This document shows positions 26,545 to 33,937 of a stretch of DNA of 37,034 bases, piece by piece. Position numbers and translations under genes: made by a program. This stretch comes from a virus: positions 1 to 37,034 of the IMG/VR virus record IMGVR_UViG_3300006735_000086; one strand, 5' to 3'. Below the pieces are notes generated by a model. That model worked only from the letters and a program-made list of their open reading frames with translations, searched no databases and was not told where the DNA came from. Position 1 is the first letter of the stretch. Each line of letters starts with the position of its first letter.

Positions 26545-27108
26545 TCACTCCTTTTTTTTCTTTTGATACCTCTTATCAGGAGTCCCGTCTAATTTCAACG
26601 GGGTTTCTTCCGAAAAGTCCAAACCAAGGCTAAGGGGTTCTTTTGGCTTAATGTCAGTAGGTATGAAGTCTGCGGTAGAAGTGCTTCCGTTATACATTCT
26701 AGCCTCTATCCAAGGTGGTGTTTGACCGGGGTGTTTTTGCATCCAGTTCAACTCAGCCTCTAACTGTGCTTCTTGCATCCTCATTTCCATGTCTTGGCGA
26801 CGTTGGTCAAAAGTAAATTCCATACTTCTGTATCGATTTCTTCTCTGCCGTTCTTGTGCAGCCATCCTTGCTCTTTCGTCCATACCTTGTTGGAAAAACA
26901 TTTTGAAAAGATAATACGCTAGACCTTGAACAGCGAACGCTGCCATTGCATAGGTCACTCCATTAACGGTTGGGTCGTCTAAATCAATCCAAAGTTCTGC
27001 ATCAAATATAGCAATTGCTATACCTATCGACACCGCTTGAGTCAATATCAGACCCATCAAACGGATTTCTGCTTGGTCATGTTCACGAGGTGCTTCTAAA
27101 CTACTCAT
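26545..27108 (-). CDS. Two-span membrane protein with long charged tail (187 aa)
   Basis: Residues 13-35 (RLMGLILTQAVSIGIAIAIF) and 50-70 (VTYAMAAFAVQGLAYYLFKM) are membrane spans. The rest is a charged helical tail with a long Arg/Gln/Glu/Met-rich coiled coil (ARMAAQERQRRNRYRS, QDMEMRMQEAQLEAELNW), then a Pro-rich end closing KRYQKKKKE. The start follows GAGAGGG with 9-nt spacing and has a TATA-like box further upstream, so it probably begins a transcription unit covering the membrane/GTPase cassette. Confidence 0.65.
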   Translation of the reverse strand: MSSLEAPREHDQAEIRLMGLILTQAVSIGIAIAIFDAELWIDLDDPTVNGVTYAMAAFAVQGLAYYLFKMFFQQGMDERARMAAQERQRRNRYRSMEFTFDQRRQDMEMRMQEAQLEAELNWMQKHPGQTPPWIEARMYNGSTSTADFIPTDIKPKEPLSLGLDFSEETPLKLDGTPDKRYQKKKKE

Positions 27109-27142
27109 ATCAATATCCCTCTCGATGAAGGCAGTAATCGAC

Positions 27143-27153
27143 CCTAAATAAAG
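27143..27153 (-). promoter_or_regulatory. TATA-like box ahead of membrane/GTPase cassette
   Basis: The minus strand reads CTTTATTTAGG centred about 40 nt before the ATG at 27108. Initiation about 25 nt downstream would leave a short leader containing the GAGAGGG ribosome site. It lies in a 154-nt gap, one of the largest in the window, which supports a promoter. A second AT-rich stretch (TTATACTTAAATTAAG) lies just upstream of it. Confidence 0.4.
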
Positions 27154-27193
27154 AGTTACCTGCTTAATTTAAGTATAACTAAATTTGGCGGGC

Positions 27194-27222
27194 CGGAGGT
27201 GCGAGAGGGAATTTCGCCTCCG
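27194..27222. other. GC-rich hairpin in the gap before the membrane cassette
   Basis: CGGAGG at the left pairs with CCTCCG at the right, and an inner CGA/TCG stem is reached after a small bulge. The surrounding 55 nt are markedly more GC-rich than the AT-rich flanks. It lies 40 nt after the stop of the gene at 27263 in transcription order, so a terminator or a transcript-end structure is possible. It is not followed by a T-run. A structured non-coding RNA cannot be excluded. Confidence 0.35.
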
Positions 27223-27262
27223 ACCCAGTGAGGCCGAAGGTCTAACTCAACTTCAAATTGAC

Positions 27263-27469
27263 TTAATCTTTCTTTTCAGAATCTTTCTTTTCACGCTTAC
27301 CGTTCTTTGAAGGACCGGGGCCTGCTTTTGAGCCAATGACAATGACCATACCATGAGCAGGTTTTTTCTTATCATCGGCCTTTGACTCAGCATCACCCAT
27401 ACAGTGTGCTTTGTGAGTCACTTCGTCTAATTCTTTTTTTATTTCATTTCCAATTCTGTTTACAAACAT
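27263..27469 (-). CDS. Small Lys-rich hypothetical protein (68 aa)
   Basis: Start set at MFVNRIGNEIKKELDEV, which has AGGTGATA directly upstream; a longer frame would overlap the preceding gene. The protein has an amphipathic N-terminal helix, a short hydrophobic strand (HGMVIVIGSKAGPGPS) and a Lys/Glu-rich tail (KREKKDSEKKD). No family recognised. It closes the block of small virion-like genes before the 154-nt gap. Confidence 0.55.
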   Translation of the reverse strand: MFVNRIGNEIKKELDEVTHKAHCMGDAESKADDKKKPAHGMVIVIGSKAGPGPSKNGKREKKDSEKKD

Positions 27470-27479
27470 ATTATCACCT

Positions 27480-28448
27480 TCATAATCCGCCAAATTCTTT
27501 TTGACGTTCAAACGCCACTGCTCTCCTATTTCCTCTAAAAGCGTCGGGGTTGAATATTTCTTGTCCTGCGGTCCTATTGCTAAATTGAGCGGACAAGTTG
27601 TTCATGTTATTAGCCGCTCCAAACCTACCTGAGCCTGAGCCTGTGGCACCAAAACCACTTGGGTTTGAGGAGCCGCTACCTTGAACAGTTCCAAATCCAC
27701 CAGTATTTACATTTGCATCAGGTAATTTAGGTGCCATGATTGAAGCGGCTAATGTTCCTAATTTTCCTCCAAAGCCGTGCTGTTGGTCCTGACCATATAC
27801 TTGAGCGGCCCTGCCTGCAAATCTAGCAAGGCGATTTTGGCCTAAACGAGTCAATCCTCTACCAGTAGCATCGGCTGCTGCACCTCCTGCACCCTTGGCT
27901 CGTGCTGCTAACGGTCTAGTAGAATCAATTACTCCGGGGGCAACTTTGACATTTTGAACACCGGGATAAAGAATCGCTTCTTCTGCTAAAATTCCCGCTT
28001 GCTTTGCTTGAGATGCATTTCGACCTGCCGCTAACGCTGCCTGTTCTGCTGCTTTCCCCGCTCTTACTGCTTGCTCTGCTTTTTTTGCTTTAGAGGCAGA
28101 CCTTAAACCTTTAATGCCACCACCTATGGCTTTGATTCCAGTTGCCGGATTAAACGCTTGTAATGCACCAAAAGCACCACCTCCTATTCTCGCTGCGGTA
28201 GAGTCACCAGCACCTACATCGAAAAGCATCCCACCTGTAACTGGGTCTTGAAAGCCCGCCTCACCTCCAAAATTCAAATCAAAGTTACCCTCGTCATCTT
28301 CAAATCTACCACCAGCACCTGTATAGGCACCGAGTGCACCGAAACCTGCTCCAATCGCTAAAGGAACTAATGGGATTAATTTTTCAATCTTGTCGTTACT
28401 TTGTAAATACGACCATGCCTCATCCATCGGTGAGAATGAACTCGACAT
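27480..28448 (-). CDS. Gly/Ala-rich protein with N-terminal SPMDEAWSYL tag (322 aa)
   Basis: The N-terminus MSSSFSPMDEAWSYLQSNDK carries the recurring tag. It is followed by a hydrophobic Gly-rich stretch (LIPLVPLAIGAGFGALGAYT) that could insert in a membrane, a long Ala/Lys/Gly helix region (KAKKAEQAVRAGKAAEQAAL) and a Gly/Ser/Asn/Phe-rich tail. Such composition is seen in injected or membrane-interacting virion proteins. The start overlaps the preceding gene by 29 nt; a shorter start at MDEAW is possible. No enzyme motif. Confidence 0.65.
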   Translation of the reverse strand: MSSSFSPMDEAWSYLQSNDKIEKLIPLVPLAIGAGFGALGAYTGAGGRFEDDEGNFDLNFGGEAGFQDPVTGGMLFDVGAGDSTAARIGGGAFGALQAFNPATGIKAIGGGIKGLRSASKAKKAEQAVRAGKAAEQAALAAGRNASQAKQAGILAEEAILYPGVQNVKVAPGVIDSTRPLAARAKGAGGAAADATGRGLTRLGQNRLARFAGRAAQVYGQDQQHGFGGKLGTLAASIMAPKLPDANVNTGGFGTVQGSGSSNPSGFGATGSGSGRFGAANNMNNLSAQFSNRTAGQEIFNPDAFRGNRRAVAFERQKEFGGL

Positions 28449-28635
28449 GTATACTCTGAGAACACTTATCGTGATAAGCCTGTTGGAGGAAGTTGTAATT
28501 ATCAGCCGCTTCCATCAAGAGCGTTGCTGCCTCTATTGAGCCATCTTGCAATTCTTCAATTTTAATTAGATTGTGCAAAGAGACTTTGAGCATTTGCTTA
28601 AATAATTCTTCCCACCAGTCATTCAAGAGATTCAC
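28420..28635 (-). CDS. Small helical hypothetical protein (71 aa)
   Basis: Appears to start at GTG in a GTGA overlap with the upstream stop. The sequence is helical and amphipathic (WWEELFKQMLKVSLHNLIKI, GSIEAATLLMEAADNYNF). It may interact with a membrane or a partner helix. The start is uncertain: no ATG occurs until residue 15. No family recognised. Confidence 0.5.
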   Translation of the reverse strand: MNLLNDWWEELFKQMLKVSLHNLIKIEELQDGSIEAATLLMEAADNYNFLQQAYHDKCSQSIHVEFILTDG

Positions 28636-29585
28636 CTTACCATGACATAAAAGTCATTTGATTTAAGTGTCCCCCGTTCTTTGAAGTGCCTAGCCCTGTT
28701 CGCATGAGGGCTTTCTGCTACTAGTGTGTGGTCTTTTGTGTGACTCATATCAGGTCCTCCTCTGCCGTAGATACCACGCTTTCTACGTTCACGATTCAAC
28801 TCCTCACGATATTTTACACGCTCAGGAGTAGATTCGTATTTTTTATCATACTCTAACTTGTGACGCTTTGCTTCAGGTGACTTGGGACTTTTGACTAATA
28901 TTGACTTTTTCATCTGTTTGGTTTTCTTTTTCTGCTGCTCGATGAATTTACGATAAATAGCAGCCTCCTGTTTCTTACCCATTTCATCAGCCCTTTGCTC
29001 CATGGCAATCGCTGCTTGTGTTTTGTGAGCGTGGCTGCGGCTGCTGTTTTTGATTTTGGATACTGATTGGCGAGCCTTTGCTGGATTCTTGAACCCTAGA
29101 CCATGTATGGTGCCTTTTGGATTCTCGTCGGTATACAAATCAGAGTGTTTCTTTGAGCCAGCGGGTTGTCCCTTTTTGCGAGGTATACGTGGTGCTTTTA
29201 TTAACACGCTTTTTTTCATTTGTTTGCTTTTACAATGCGCTTTGCAAGAAAACCCTTTGGGCGCACCACAGTTACAATGAGACATGTCTCGTTTGACTAT
29301 CGTAGGCTTACCACCGACACCCTGTCTCTTTGAGCGCTTTCTTTTAGTGGCTGCACGTTTTTGACCCTCGCTCATTGAACCTGAAGTCTTTGGAGTTTTA
29401 CTACTAACTTTTACACTTGGTCTACATTTAGGATAGCCTTTACGACCTTTCTTAGCCTTACTTCTACCACAAGGAGGATGCTTACCTGTCTTAGGGTCTT
29501 TTCTACTAACATCTACCCACTTTTCTTTGAACCATCGATTAAGGTTCTTAATGACTAAAGTATCGTAGCAAGTGCAGCGACTCAT
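28632..29585 (-). CDS. Strongly basic modular protein with DUF5872-like N-terminus (317 aa)
   Basis: Three modules are separated by two near-copies of a short element, KQMKKSVLIKAPRIP and KQMKKSILVKSPKSP. Module 1 (1-95) has WFKEKWVDVSRKDPKTGKHP, then PCGRS, YPKCRPSVKV, TPKT and a Lys/Arg-rich end, which I recall as the DUF5872 family of marine phages and giant viruses (name from memory). Module 2 opens CGAPKGFSCKAHCKSK, another small motif from such viruses. Module 3 is Arg/Lys/Tyr-rich. Overall charge is very positive, suiting DNA condensation inside the head. The start is in a 4-nt ATGA overlap. Confidence 0.7.
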   Translation of the reverse strand: MSRCTCYDTLVIKNLNRWFKEKWVDVSRKDPKTGKHPPCGRSKAKKGRKGYPKCRPSVKVSSKTPKTSGSMSEGQKRAATKRKRSKRQGVGGKPTIVKRDMSHCNCGAPKGFSCKAHCKSKQMKKSVLIKAPRIPRKKGQPAGSKKHSDLYTDENPKGTIHGLGFKNPAKARQSVSKIKNSSRSHAHKTQAAIAMEQRADEMGKKQEAAIYRKFIEQQKKKTKQMKKSILVKSPKSPEAKRHKLEYDKKYESTPERVKYREELNRERRKRGIYGRGGPDMSHTKDHTLVAESPHANRARHFKERGTLKSNDFYVMVR

Positions 29586-30259
29586 TTCTTTTTCCCCTTC
29601 TTCTTCTTTCTAAACTTACCTCGGCAGTATTGAACTGCCCAACCGTTAGCATAAGCAGAAGGGTAGACTTTGAATTTGCGCTTGGCTGCGGCTTTACCTG
29701 CTGGACAAAGTTTCTTTTCTAAGAAATCAAAAGCACTGTCTATACCAAAGCAGTGTTCACAAGCGCACCCCTTTTCCATCTCATCCGTAGGTTTGTGAGT
29801 ATAAATATCTCCATCTTCGTGAATGAATATAACTCCCCTTCTGACCATATCATCAAGTGTAGATTTCAATTTTTCCTCGTCAGGAACTACCTTTCTTAGG
29901 TTTTTCATACCCAAAGCACCACCCTCTTTTTCTATTTCGTCAAGTATTATTTGTTCAATGTCTGCTTTTACGATGCGACGACCTGTAACTAAAACCGATT
30001 TCTTCAGTTCAGGATGGAACTTCATTGTAACTTTCTTAGCATCTTTCTTAATAGACTTACCGTCAACTAATACTTCTATTGGATAAGGTTCATGCTTATC
30101 ATACCAGTAAGCCATATCATAACCTCCGTTCTTTAGCAGTGTCACTAGCAAACCTCTTTCGTAGTCTTTATCTTCGGCTTGTAAGACCATTTCTTTACCT
30201 CGTGGTAAAGTCAAATCTACATCCTTTTTTTTCTTTAGAAGTTCATACCAAGCCGACAT
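29582..30259 (-). CDS. Winged-helix protein with N-terminal AWYELLK tag and YPSAYANG domain (225 aa)
   Basis: Start set at MSAWYELLKKKKDVDL, with GAGGTG 9 nt upstream; this puts the recurring tag at the extreme N-terminus. The element LKKSVLVTGRRIVKAD follows near residue 85. Residues about 100-155 look like a winged helix (IEQIILDEIEKEGGALGMKN ... DMVRRGVIFIHEDGDIYTH). The C-terminus has CACEHC, LCPAGKAAAKRKFKVYPSA and YANGWAVQYCRGKFRKKKK, a domain found in many marine phage and giant-virus proteins. It is very basic. DNA binding inside the head is inferred. Confidence 0.72.
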   Translation of the reverse strand: MSAWYELLKKKKDVDLTLPRGKEMVLQAEDKDYERGLLVTLLKNGGYDMAYWYDKHEPYPIEVLVDGKSIKKDAKKVTMKFHPELKKSVLVTGRRIVKADIEQIILDEIEKEGGALGMKNLRKVVPDEEKLKSTLDDMVRRGVIFIHEDGDIYTHKPTDEMEKGCACEHCFGIDSAFDFLEKKLCPAGKAAAKRKFKVYPSAYANGWAVQYCRGKFRKKKKGKKK

Positions 30260-30278
30260 TAACAGTTTCACCTCTTTA

Positions 30279-30761
30279 TTACTCACCAAATTGTTGTCTT
30301 GCTGCATCTTCTGCTTCGTTAGCATCCATTCCTTGAGCCATTAAAATACCAATGTAATCTCTTGCTTCTTCGGATAATCCTGTTATCATTCTTCCGGTAG
30401 CATCTCTAAAAGCACCACCCATCATCTCCTCAAACTGTGCATACTGTTTTGCTTGCTCTTCTAACTGTTTCGCATGTGCTTCCCGTTGCTTTTGCGCTGC
30501 TCTGATTTCTTCCATAGCCAAATCCATAGGACTGAGTTGAGGAATTGGTTCTTGAGGTAAGTTAGTCCTTACATCACCACCGGCAGAAATCTGTGTGTTG
30601 TTGTTACCCGTCGCTGTTTGTAAAATAGACCCAAGAATAGGTCGTGGTCTAAACTTAGGCTCTTCTTTTTTATCATCATCTCTAATAGGTGTTAGAATAC
30701 GGTTACCAAGAATAGGTCGTGGTCTAAAATTATCTTCTGATGAAGATTTGACTAAAATCAA
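30279..30761 (-). CDS. Protein with FRPRPILG repeats and tag-like SPMDLAM motif (160 aa)
   Basis: The best start is a TTG (MILVKSSSED) 6 nt after GAGGTG; the leader is nearly the same as that of the next gene. The N-terminus holds ILVKSS, the second recurring element, then two copies of FRPRPILG (near residues 12 and 37). SPMDLAMEEIRAAQKQREAH near residue 78 is tag-like and leads into a Gln/Ala/Glu coiled coil. The C-terminal 50 residues form a compact helical unit (EEARDYIGILMAQGMDANEA), UBA-like in pattern but not assignable with certainty. Confidence 0.62.
   Translation of the reverse strand: MILVKSSSEDNFRPRPILGNRILTPIRDDDKKEEPKFRPRPILGSILQTATGNNNTQISAGGDVRTNLPQEPIPQLSPMDLAMEEIRAAQKQREAHAKQLEEQAKQYAQFEEMMGGAFRDATGRMITGLSEEARDYIGILMAQGMDANEAEDAARQQFGE
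30631..30728 (-). repeat. 23-bp direct repeat encoding FRPRPILG twice
   Basis: The 23-bp sequence at 30631-30653 recurs exactly at 30706-30728, a 75-bp offset (25 codons, in frame). Identity at every base, including third positions, points to recent duplication or gene conversion. It duplicates the peptide F-R-P-R-P-I-L-G. Confidence 0.85.
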
Positions 30762-31150
30762 CAGTTCCACCTCTTTAATGCTGCACCTTTCGGTGTTAAT
30801 TTACCTTGTTTAGAGGTTGGTCCCTTGACTCCGCTCATACGAGCGCAAAAGGACTTACGGCGCTTAGCGGCCTTGCTACCACGCTTGAGTTTACTTGGCT
30901 TCTTAGTAACAGGACGCTTGAGATTAGCGCCTGTTTTTCGCTTTGCAGCAGCACGACCTTTAGCACTTAGTCCTCCAGTGCGAGCGTGTTTGTTTTTGTT
31001 GTAACCATGAAACGGCTTTGACTTTCGTTTAGCCTTCATGACTGCAAGACTGAGTTCTAACGGACTGCAACAGTCGCAAAAAGACACGTCTGACCAATCT
31101 GTTTTACCGATAACGTCGGCTTCTGTAAGCCAGTAGATATTATCGGTCAT
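30758..31150 (-). CDS. Basic protein with DUF6321-like C-terminus and SPLELSLAVMK tag (130 aa)
   Basis: The N-terminal 30 residues are acidic and end in a Cys cluster (FCDCCSPLELSLAVMKAKRK), whose second half fits the recurring tag. The remainder (KNKHARTGGLSAKGRAAAKR, GSKAAKRRKSFCARMSGVKG, LTPKGAALKRWNC) is the very basic family I recall as DUF6321, found in cyanophages, pelagiphages and giant viruses (name from memory). A DNA-binding, packaged basic protein is the likely role. The 3' end overlaps the start of the next gene by a few bases. Confidence 0.75.
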   Translation of the reverse strand: MTDNIYWLTEADVIGKTDWSDVSFCDCCSPLELSLAVMKAKRKSKPFHGYNKNKHARTGGLSAKGRAAAKRKTGANLKRPVTKKPSKLKRGSKAAKRRKSFCARMSGVKGPTSKQGKLTPKGAALKRWNC

Positions 31151-31187
31151 AGACCGCCCATGCCAAACATAGACAAAAAGATTAGGG

Positions 31188-31257
31188 TGGGTCAGCAGCG
31201 GAGGTGTTTGTTAATGAGCCCAATTGAAATACACTAGAAAGGATGGCTGCTGACCCA
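31188..31257. repeat. 12-bp perfect inverted repeat around a 46-nt loop
   Basis: TGGGTCAGCAGC at 31188-31199 is matched by GCTGCTGACCCA at 31246-31257. It lies in the intergenic gap between the zinc-ribbon gene at 31264 and the gene starting at 31150. On the minus strand the second arm is followed within 6 nt by a T5 run, so it could be a terminator or attenuator. A dyad binding site is the alternative. The loop contains a plus-strand GGAGGTG and an ATG opening a seven-codon frame. Confidence 0.55.
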
Positions 31258-31263
31258 GTTAAT

Positions 31264-31428
31264 CTATTCTATTGAAGTATTTAGTTCCATAGGTTCCTTA
31301 GTAAACTCATCACACTGATTGCAAAGCCAAGCGATTCCTCGGAATACGTTGTTGACTTTGACATAAACACGCCTAGTGGGGTGATGACCGCAGTGAACGC
31401 AAGATTTACTTTTCCTTTTGCCTTGCAA
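31264..31428 (-). CDS. Small zinc-ribbon protein, TTG start (54 aa)
   Basis: A short frame that encodes a convincing zinc ribbon: SCVHCGHHPTRRVYVKVNNV, then FRGIAWLCNQCDEFTKE (C-x2-C, 24 residues, C-x2-C). The only usable start is TTG, with AGGG 6 nt and GGAGG 12 nt upstream, overlapping the end of the previous gene by 23 nt. The cysteine pattern is strong evidence for a real gene; the start is less certain. No specific function recognised. Confidence 0.6.
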   Translation of the reverse strand: MQGKRKSKSCVHCGHHPTRRVYVKVNNVFRGIAWLCNQCDEFTKEPMELNTSIE

Positions 31429-31588
31429 GTTTATCCCTTTCCTCCTCTAAAGCACGGTATCTGAATATTCTAACCATGGTGGTTAAGTCGCTTATTTCTT
31501 GTTTCATGCGACCTATCTCTTTCCAAGTCGCTATGATTAAACCGAAACCTACAACAAGCGACAAGCCTGTTATCAAATCCCACACCAT
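31406..31588 (-). CDS. Small membrane-anchored coiled-coil protein (60 aa)
   Basis: Residues 3-22 (WDLITGLSLVVGFGLIIATW) form one membrane span, followed by a cytoplasmic-type coiled coil (EIGRMKQEISDLTTMVRIF) and a charged end (RDKLARQKEK). Size and shape resemble small phage membrane proteins such as holin accessories or spanin-like parts, but no family is recognised. The ribosome site before the ATG is weak. Confidence 0.55.
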   Translation of the reverse strand: MVWDLITGLSLVVGFGLIIATWKEIGRMKQEISDLTTMVRIFRYRALEEERDKLARQKEK

Positions 31589-31635
31589 ATTAAGTCCGAG
31601 GACAAAACCCTACTTGAACTTTAGTGTCACGAAAA

Positions 31636-31980
31636 TTATTCTTGCTTTACTCTACCAACACTAGTGGCACCTGCTGTTAGTTGAGCCGGTAATTGCGTTT
31701 GAGCCATATCTTCAGGAGCATCGGGTAATCGCCTAAGTTGCAAAGGGGCCGGTTGCATACCAATTCTGTTATCTCCTGATGGGTTGCGAGGTGACCTCGG
31801 ATATTGAGTAACACGAGGAGTATCTACAGGCTGTAAATTAACACCCGGTGAATTTCGTAATCTTGCTGATTCAAGCATCCGTTTCATTGGGTCGTTTGGG
31901 TCAATGTTAGCATCTAATGCTGCTTGTAAATCAAAGTCCTCTTCTTTCAGAACCCTCCATGCTGCGTCAATTGGTTTCAT
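31636..31980 (-). CDS. Small protein with N-terminal MKPIDAAWRVLK tag (114 aa)
   Basis: The protein opens MKPIDAAWRVLKEEDFDLQA, a clear copy of the recurring tag at the extreme N-terminus. The rest is Pro/Arg/Gln/Leu-rich and probably disordered (TQYPRSPRNPSGDNRIG). A GTG three codons upstream, in a GTGA overlap with the previous stop, is an alternative start. Nothing enzymatic is seen. It is best read as tag plus short cargo. Confidence 0.62.
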   Translation of the reverse strand: MKPIDAAWRVLKEEDFDLQAALDANIDPNDPMKRMLESARLRNSPGVNLQPVDTPRVTQYPRSPRNPSGDNRIGMQPAPLQLRRLPDAPEDMAQTQLPAQLTAGATSVGRVKQE

Positions 31981-31985
31981 GTCAA

Positions 31986-33059
31986 TCACGCTTGTCTGTC
32001 TATTTGGGTTTGACTTCTACCGGCCCTTGTTCCCTCTACTGCGGCCAAGTCCATCAACCTCTGCTGAAGCGCTGCTTGCCCTCCAGCACCTCCACCTAGC
32101 ATAGCCTGAGTCGCCTCATCAGGCGGGAATGCAGGTCTGAACTGACCTCTGTCAGGACCTCCTTGCATAATCCTACCAAGGCTTGGCCTGTCCCCTTGAG
32201 GGTCAAGATTTTGTTGGCGGACTCCAGCAGTCCTAAAGGATGGAGGCTGGGGGTCGTCAATCATAGATTGAACGATTCTACTTGCCATTTCCGGCCCATG
32301 TATAGCAGTCAAACTTTCTTCTATTTCCATCAATTCGTCATTACCTATACGTGATTTGTAAGGCTTTCCTCGTTGCTCTCCCGCTTGTGCAGGCTCTCCC
32401 GCTTGTGCAGTAGCATCCATGCCTAAATCTCTCATCATCTCAGCGAGTTTCTCCTCGTCTGTCAATTCAGGTTCTTCTTCAATAAATTCTGCGCTGCGCC
32501 CGCCAAGTTTAGCGCCAGTTTGCATACCTTCTAAGTTTCTCAAAGTAGACGGGCTTCTGCGTGTTGCTCTTGGATTGACTCTTTGTCCTTCGTCGTCTTG
32601 ACCACGAAGTGGTGCGTTGATACCTGACTGCGAGCCGCCTCGGACATTGACCCTACCGCCACGTTGGTTACCTCCTAACTGCCTTCTAGCAGCCGCTTCT
32701 AAACCTTCTCTTGCCAAAAACTTCTCTCTACCTGTAAAGAATCCTTCTTCAGGCTCCGTCTTGAAACCACCTACGTCTTGCATTTGAGTTGTAAAATCAG
32801 ATGGCATAGGTTTTTCTCTACCTTTAGGCTCACCTGTCGCAAAGCCCGAACTTAGCATGGAAGCATAATCGTCCGTAATAGGACTGAGGTCACGCTCTAC
32901 CATTCTATTAACTCTAGGTATTCCGGGCACACCTTGCTCTCTACCACGCTCTAACATACCTACTAACGAGGGAGGAATAGAACCCATGTAACCTTGTTGG
33001 CCGGGTAAGGCCTTGAGAAGTGACCAAGCATTTGCAAATCCGTATCGGCTTACGCCCAT
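31986..33059 (-). CDS. Disordered Gly/Arg/Gln-rich protein with N-terminal ANAWSLLKA tag (357 aa)
   Basis: The ATG follows AGGAG by 7 nt. The N-terminus MGVSRYGFANAWSLLKALPG carries the recurring tag. The remainder is Gly/Arg/Gln/Pro/Glu-rich, with an acidic stretch (EFIEEEPELTDEEKLAEMMR) and a helical block (LMEIEESLTAIHGPEMASRI). A tandem AQAGEP/AQAGEQ duplication occurs near residue 217. No family recognised; probably a packaged or structural protein. Confidence 0.65.
   Translation of the reverse strand: MGVSRYGFANAWSLLKALPGQQGYMGSIPPSLVGMLERGREQGVPGIPRVNRMVERDLSPITDDYASMLSSGFATGEPKGREKPMPSDFTTQMQDVGGFKTEPEEGFFTGREKFLAREGLEAAARRQLGGNQRGGRVNVRGGSQSGINAPLRGQDDEGQRVNPRATRRSPSTLRNLEGMQTGAKLGGRSAEFIEEEPELTDEEKLAEMMRDLGMDATAQAGEPAQAGEQRGKPYKSRIGNDELMEIEESLTAIHGPEMASRIVQSMIDDPQPPSFRTAGVRQQNLDPQGDRPSLGRIMQGGPDRGQFRPAFPPDEATQAMLGGGAGGQAALQQRLMDLAAVEGTRAGRSQTQIDRQA
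32375..32410 (-). repeat. 18-bp exact tandem duplication in coding sequence
   Basis: Two adjacent identical 18-bp units inside the gene at 31986 encode the duplicated peptide AQAGE(P/Q). It keeps the frame and probably arose by replication slippage. Confidence 0.85.
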
Positions 33060-33095
33060 GTTATACTCCTAAAGTCACTATACACTTTAAGTTTG

Positions 33096-33932
33096 TTAAG
33101 ATATTAAAACAATTCCTTCATGTTTAATATCGTTAGCAATGCTGGATGCTAATTTCAATTTCTTCAAATCTACACCTACTTCAAAACCCCATGCGTATAG
33201 ATGACGAACTAATGTTTCAGTTGAAAGATTAGCGCCACTCCCCTCTGCGAAGGGACAGCCGCCTAGACCACCTATACTTGAGTCAAATTCTTTCATACCT
33301 GAAAGTAAGCCAGCCCTTACTAAGGACACTGCTCGGCTTTCATCACCATTATGGTGCAGATGTAAGGCTGGCCTCAATCCTTCCTTGAATGCAAGCCTAG
33401 CCAATCGTTGAACGTCACTACCGCAACCCACTCCTACCGTATCAGCAAAAACGATGGTATCTGCAAACATAGCAGCATCACGCACACAACTCCTCATAAC
33501 CGAAGGTGACACTTGACCTGAGTAGGGACTCCCGAAAGCCATGCTGATATATGCTCTGACATTTTCTTTTGGCACTTTATCCATGAATGTCTTATACATT
33601 AGAACTATCTCGCTGCGACTTTTACCCATGTTACGCATGTTGAAAGTTTCACATGGGCTGAATACGATGTTGAAATTCTCAACACCAACTGAGTTAGCCC
33701 GCTCAAACCCACGCTTGTTCATTACTAAAGCAGCGCCTTTGCCTGTAAACACCTGCTCTGCATCTGCCATCTGTGGTAGGACTTTCGGATGTGCAAAAGA
33801 CACCTCCTCCATAGATTCTATTCCAGCGTCGTAAAGCGAATTGATAAGCCTCTGCTTGTCAAGCGAAGATACCGTATGAGGTAGGTATTGAAGGCCATCT
33901 CTAGGCCCTACCTCATAGACATTGATTCGCAT
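33096..33932 (-). CDS. HMG-CoA-lyase-like DRE-TIM enzyme (278 aa)
   Basis: A DRE-TIM metallolyase. It opens INVYEVGPRDGLQYLP, the RD-containing first strand of HMG-CoA lyases, which split hydroxymethylglutaryl-CoA into acetoacetate and acetyl-CoA. Later motifs are YISMAFGSPYSGQVSP, TIVFADTVGVG, the metal-binding pair in HLHHNGDE, and GGLGGCPFAEGSGANLSTET with the active-site Cys loop (usually GGLGGCPYAPGATGN). Every catalytic landmark is present, although the loop after the Cys differs. Length is normal for bacterial or archaeal forms. The ATG lies 5 nt after the stop of a 35-aa gene. This is an unusual cargo gene in a head operon; substrate is unproven, and a related acyl-CoA lyase is possible. 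Confidence 0.82.
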   Translation of the reverse strand: MRINVYEVGPRDGLQYLPHTVSSLDKQRLINSLYDAGIESMEEVSFAHPKVLPQMADAEQVFTGKGAALVMNKRGFERANSVGVENFNIVFSPCETFNMRNMGKSRSEIVLMYKTFMDKVPKENVRAYISMAFGSPYSGQVSPSVMRSCVRDAAMFADTIVFADTVGVGCGSDVQRLARLAFKEGLRPALHLHHNGDESRAVSLVRAGLLSGMKEFDSSIGGLGGCPFAEGSGANLSTETLVRHLYAWGFEVGVDLKKLKLASSIANDIKHEGIVLIS

Positions 33933-33937
33933 GGCCG

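Noticed and set aside
27187-27245. Possible tRNA in the GC-rich intergenic segment
   Set aside because: No D-arm, anticodon arm and GTTCRA-type T-arm could be placed on either strand; only one hairpin is supported.
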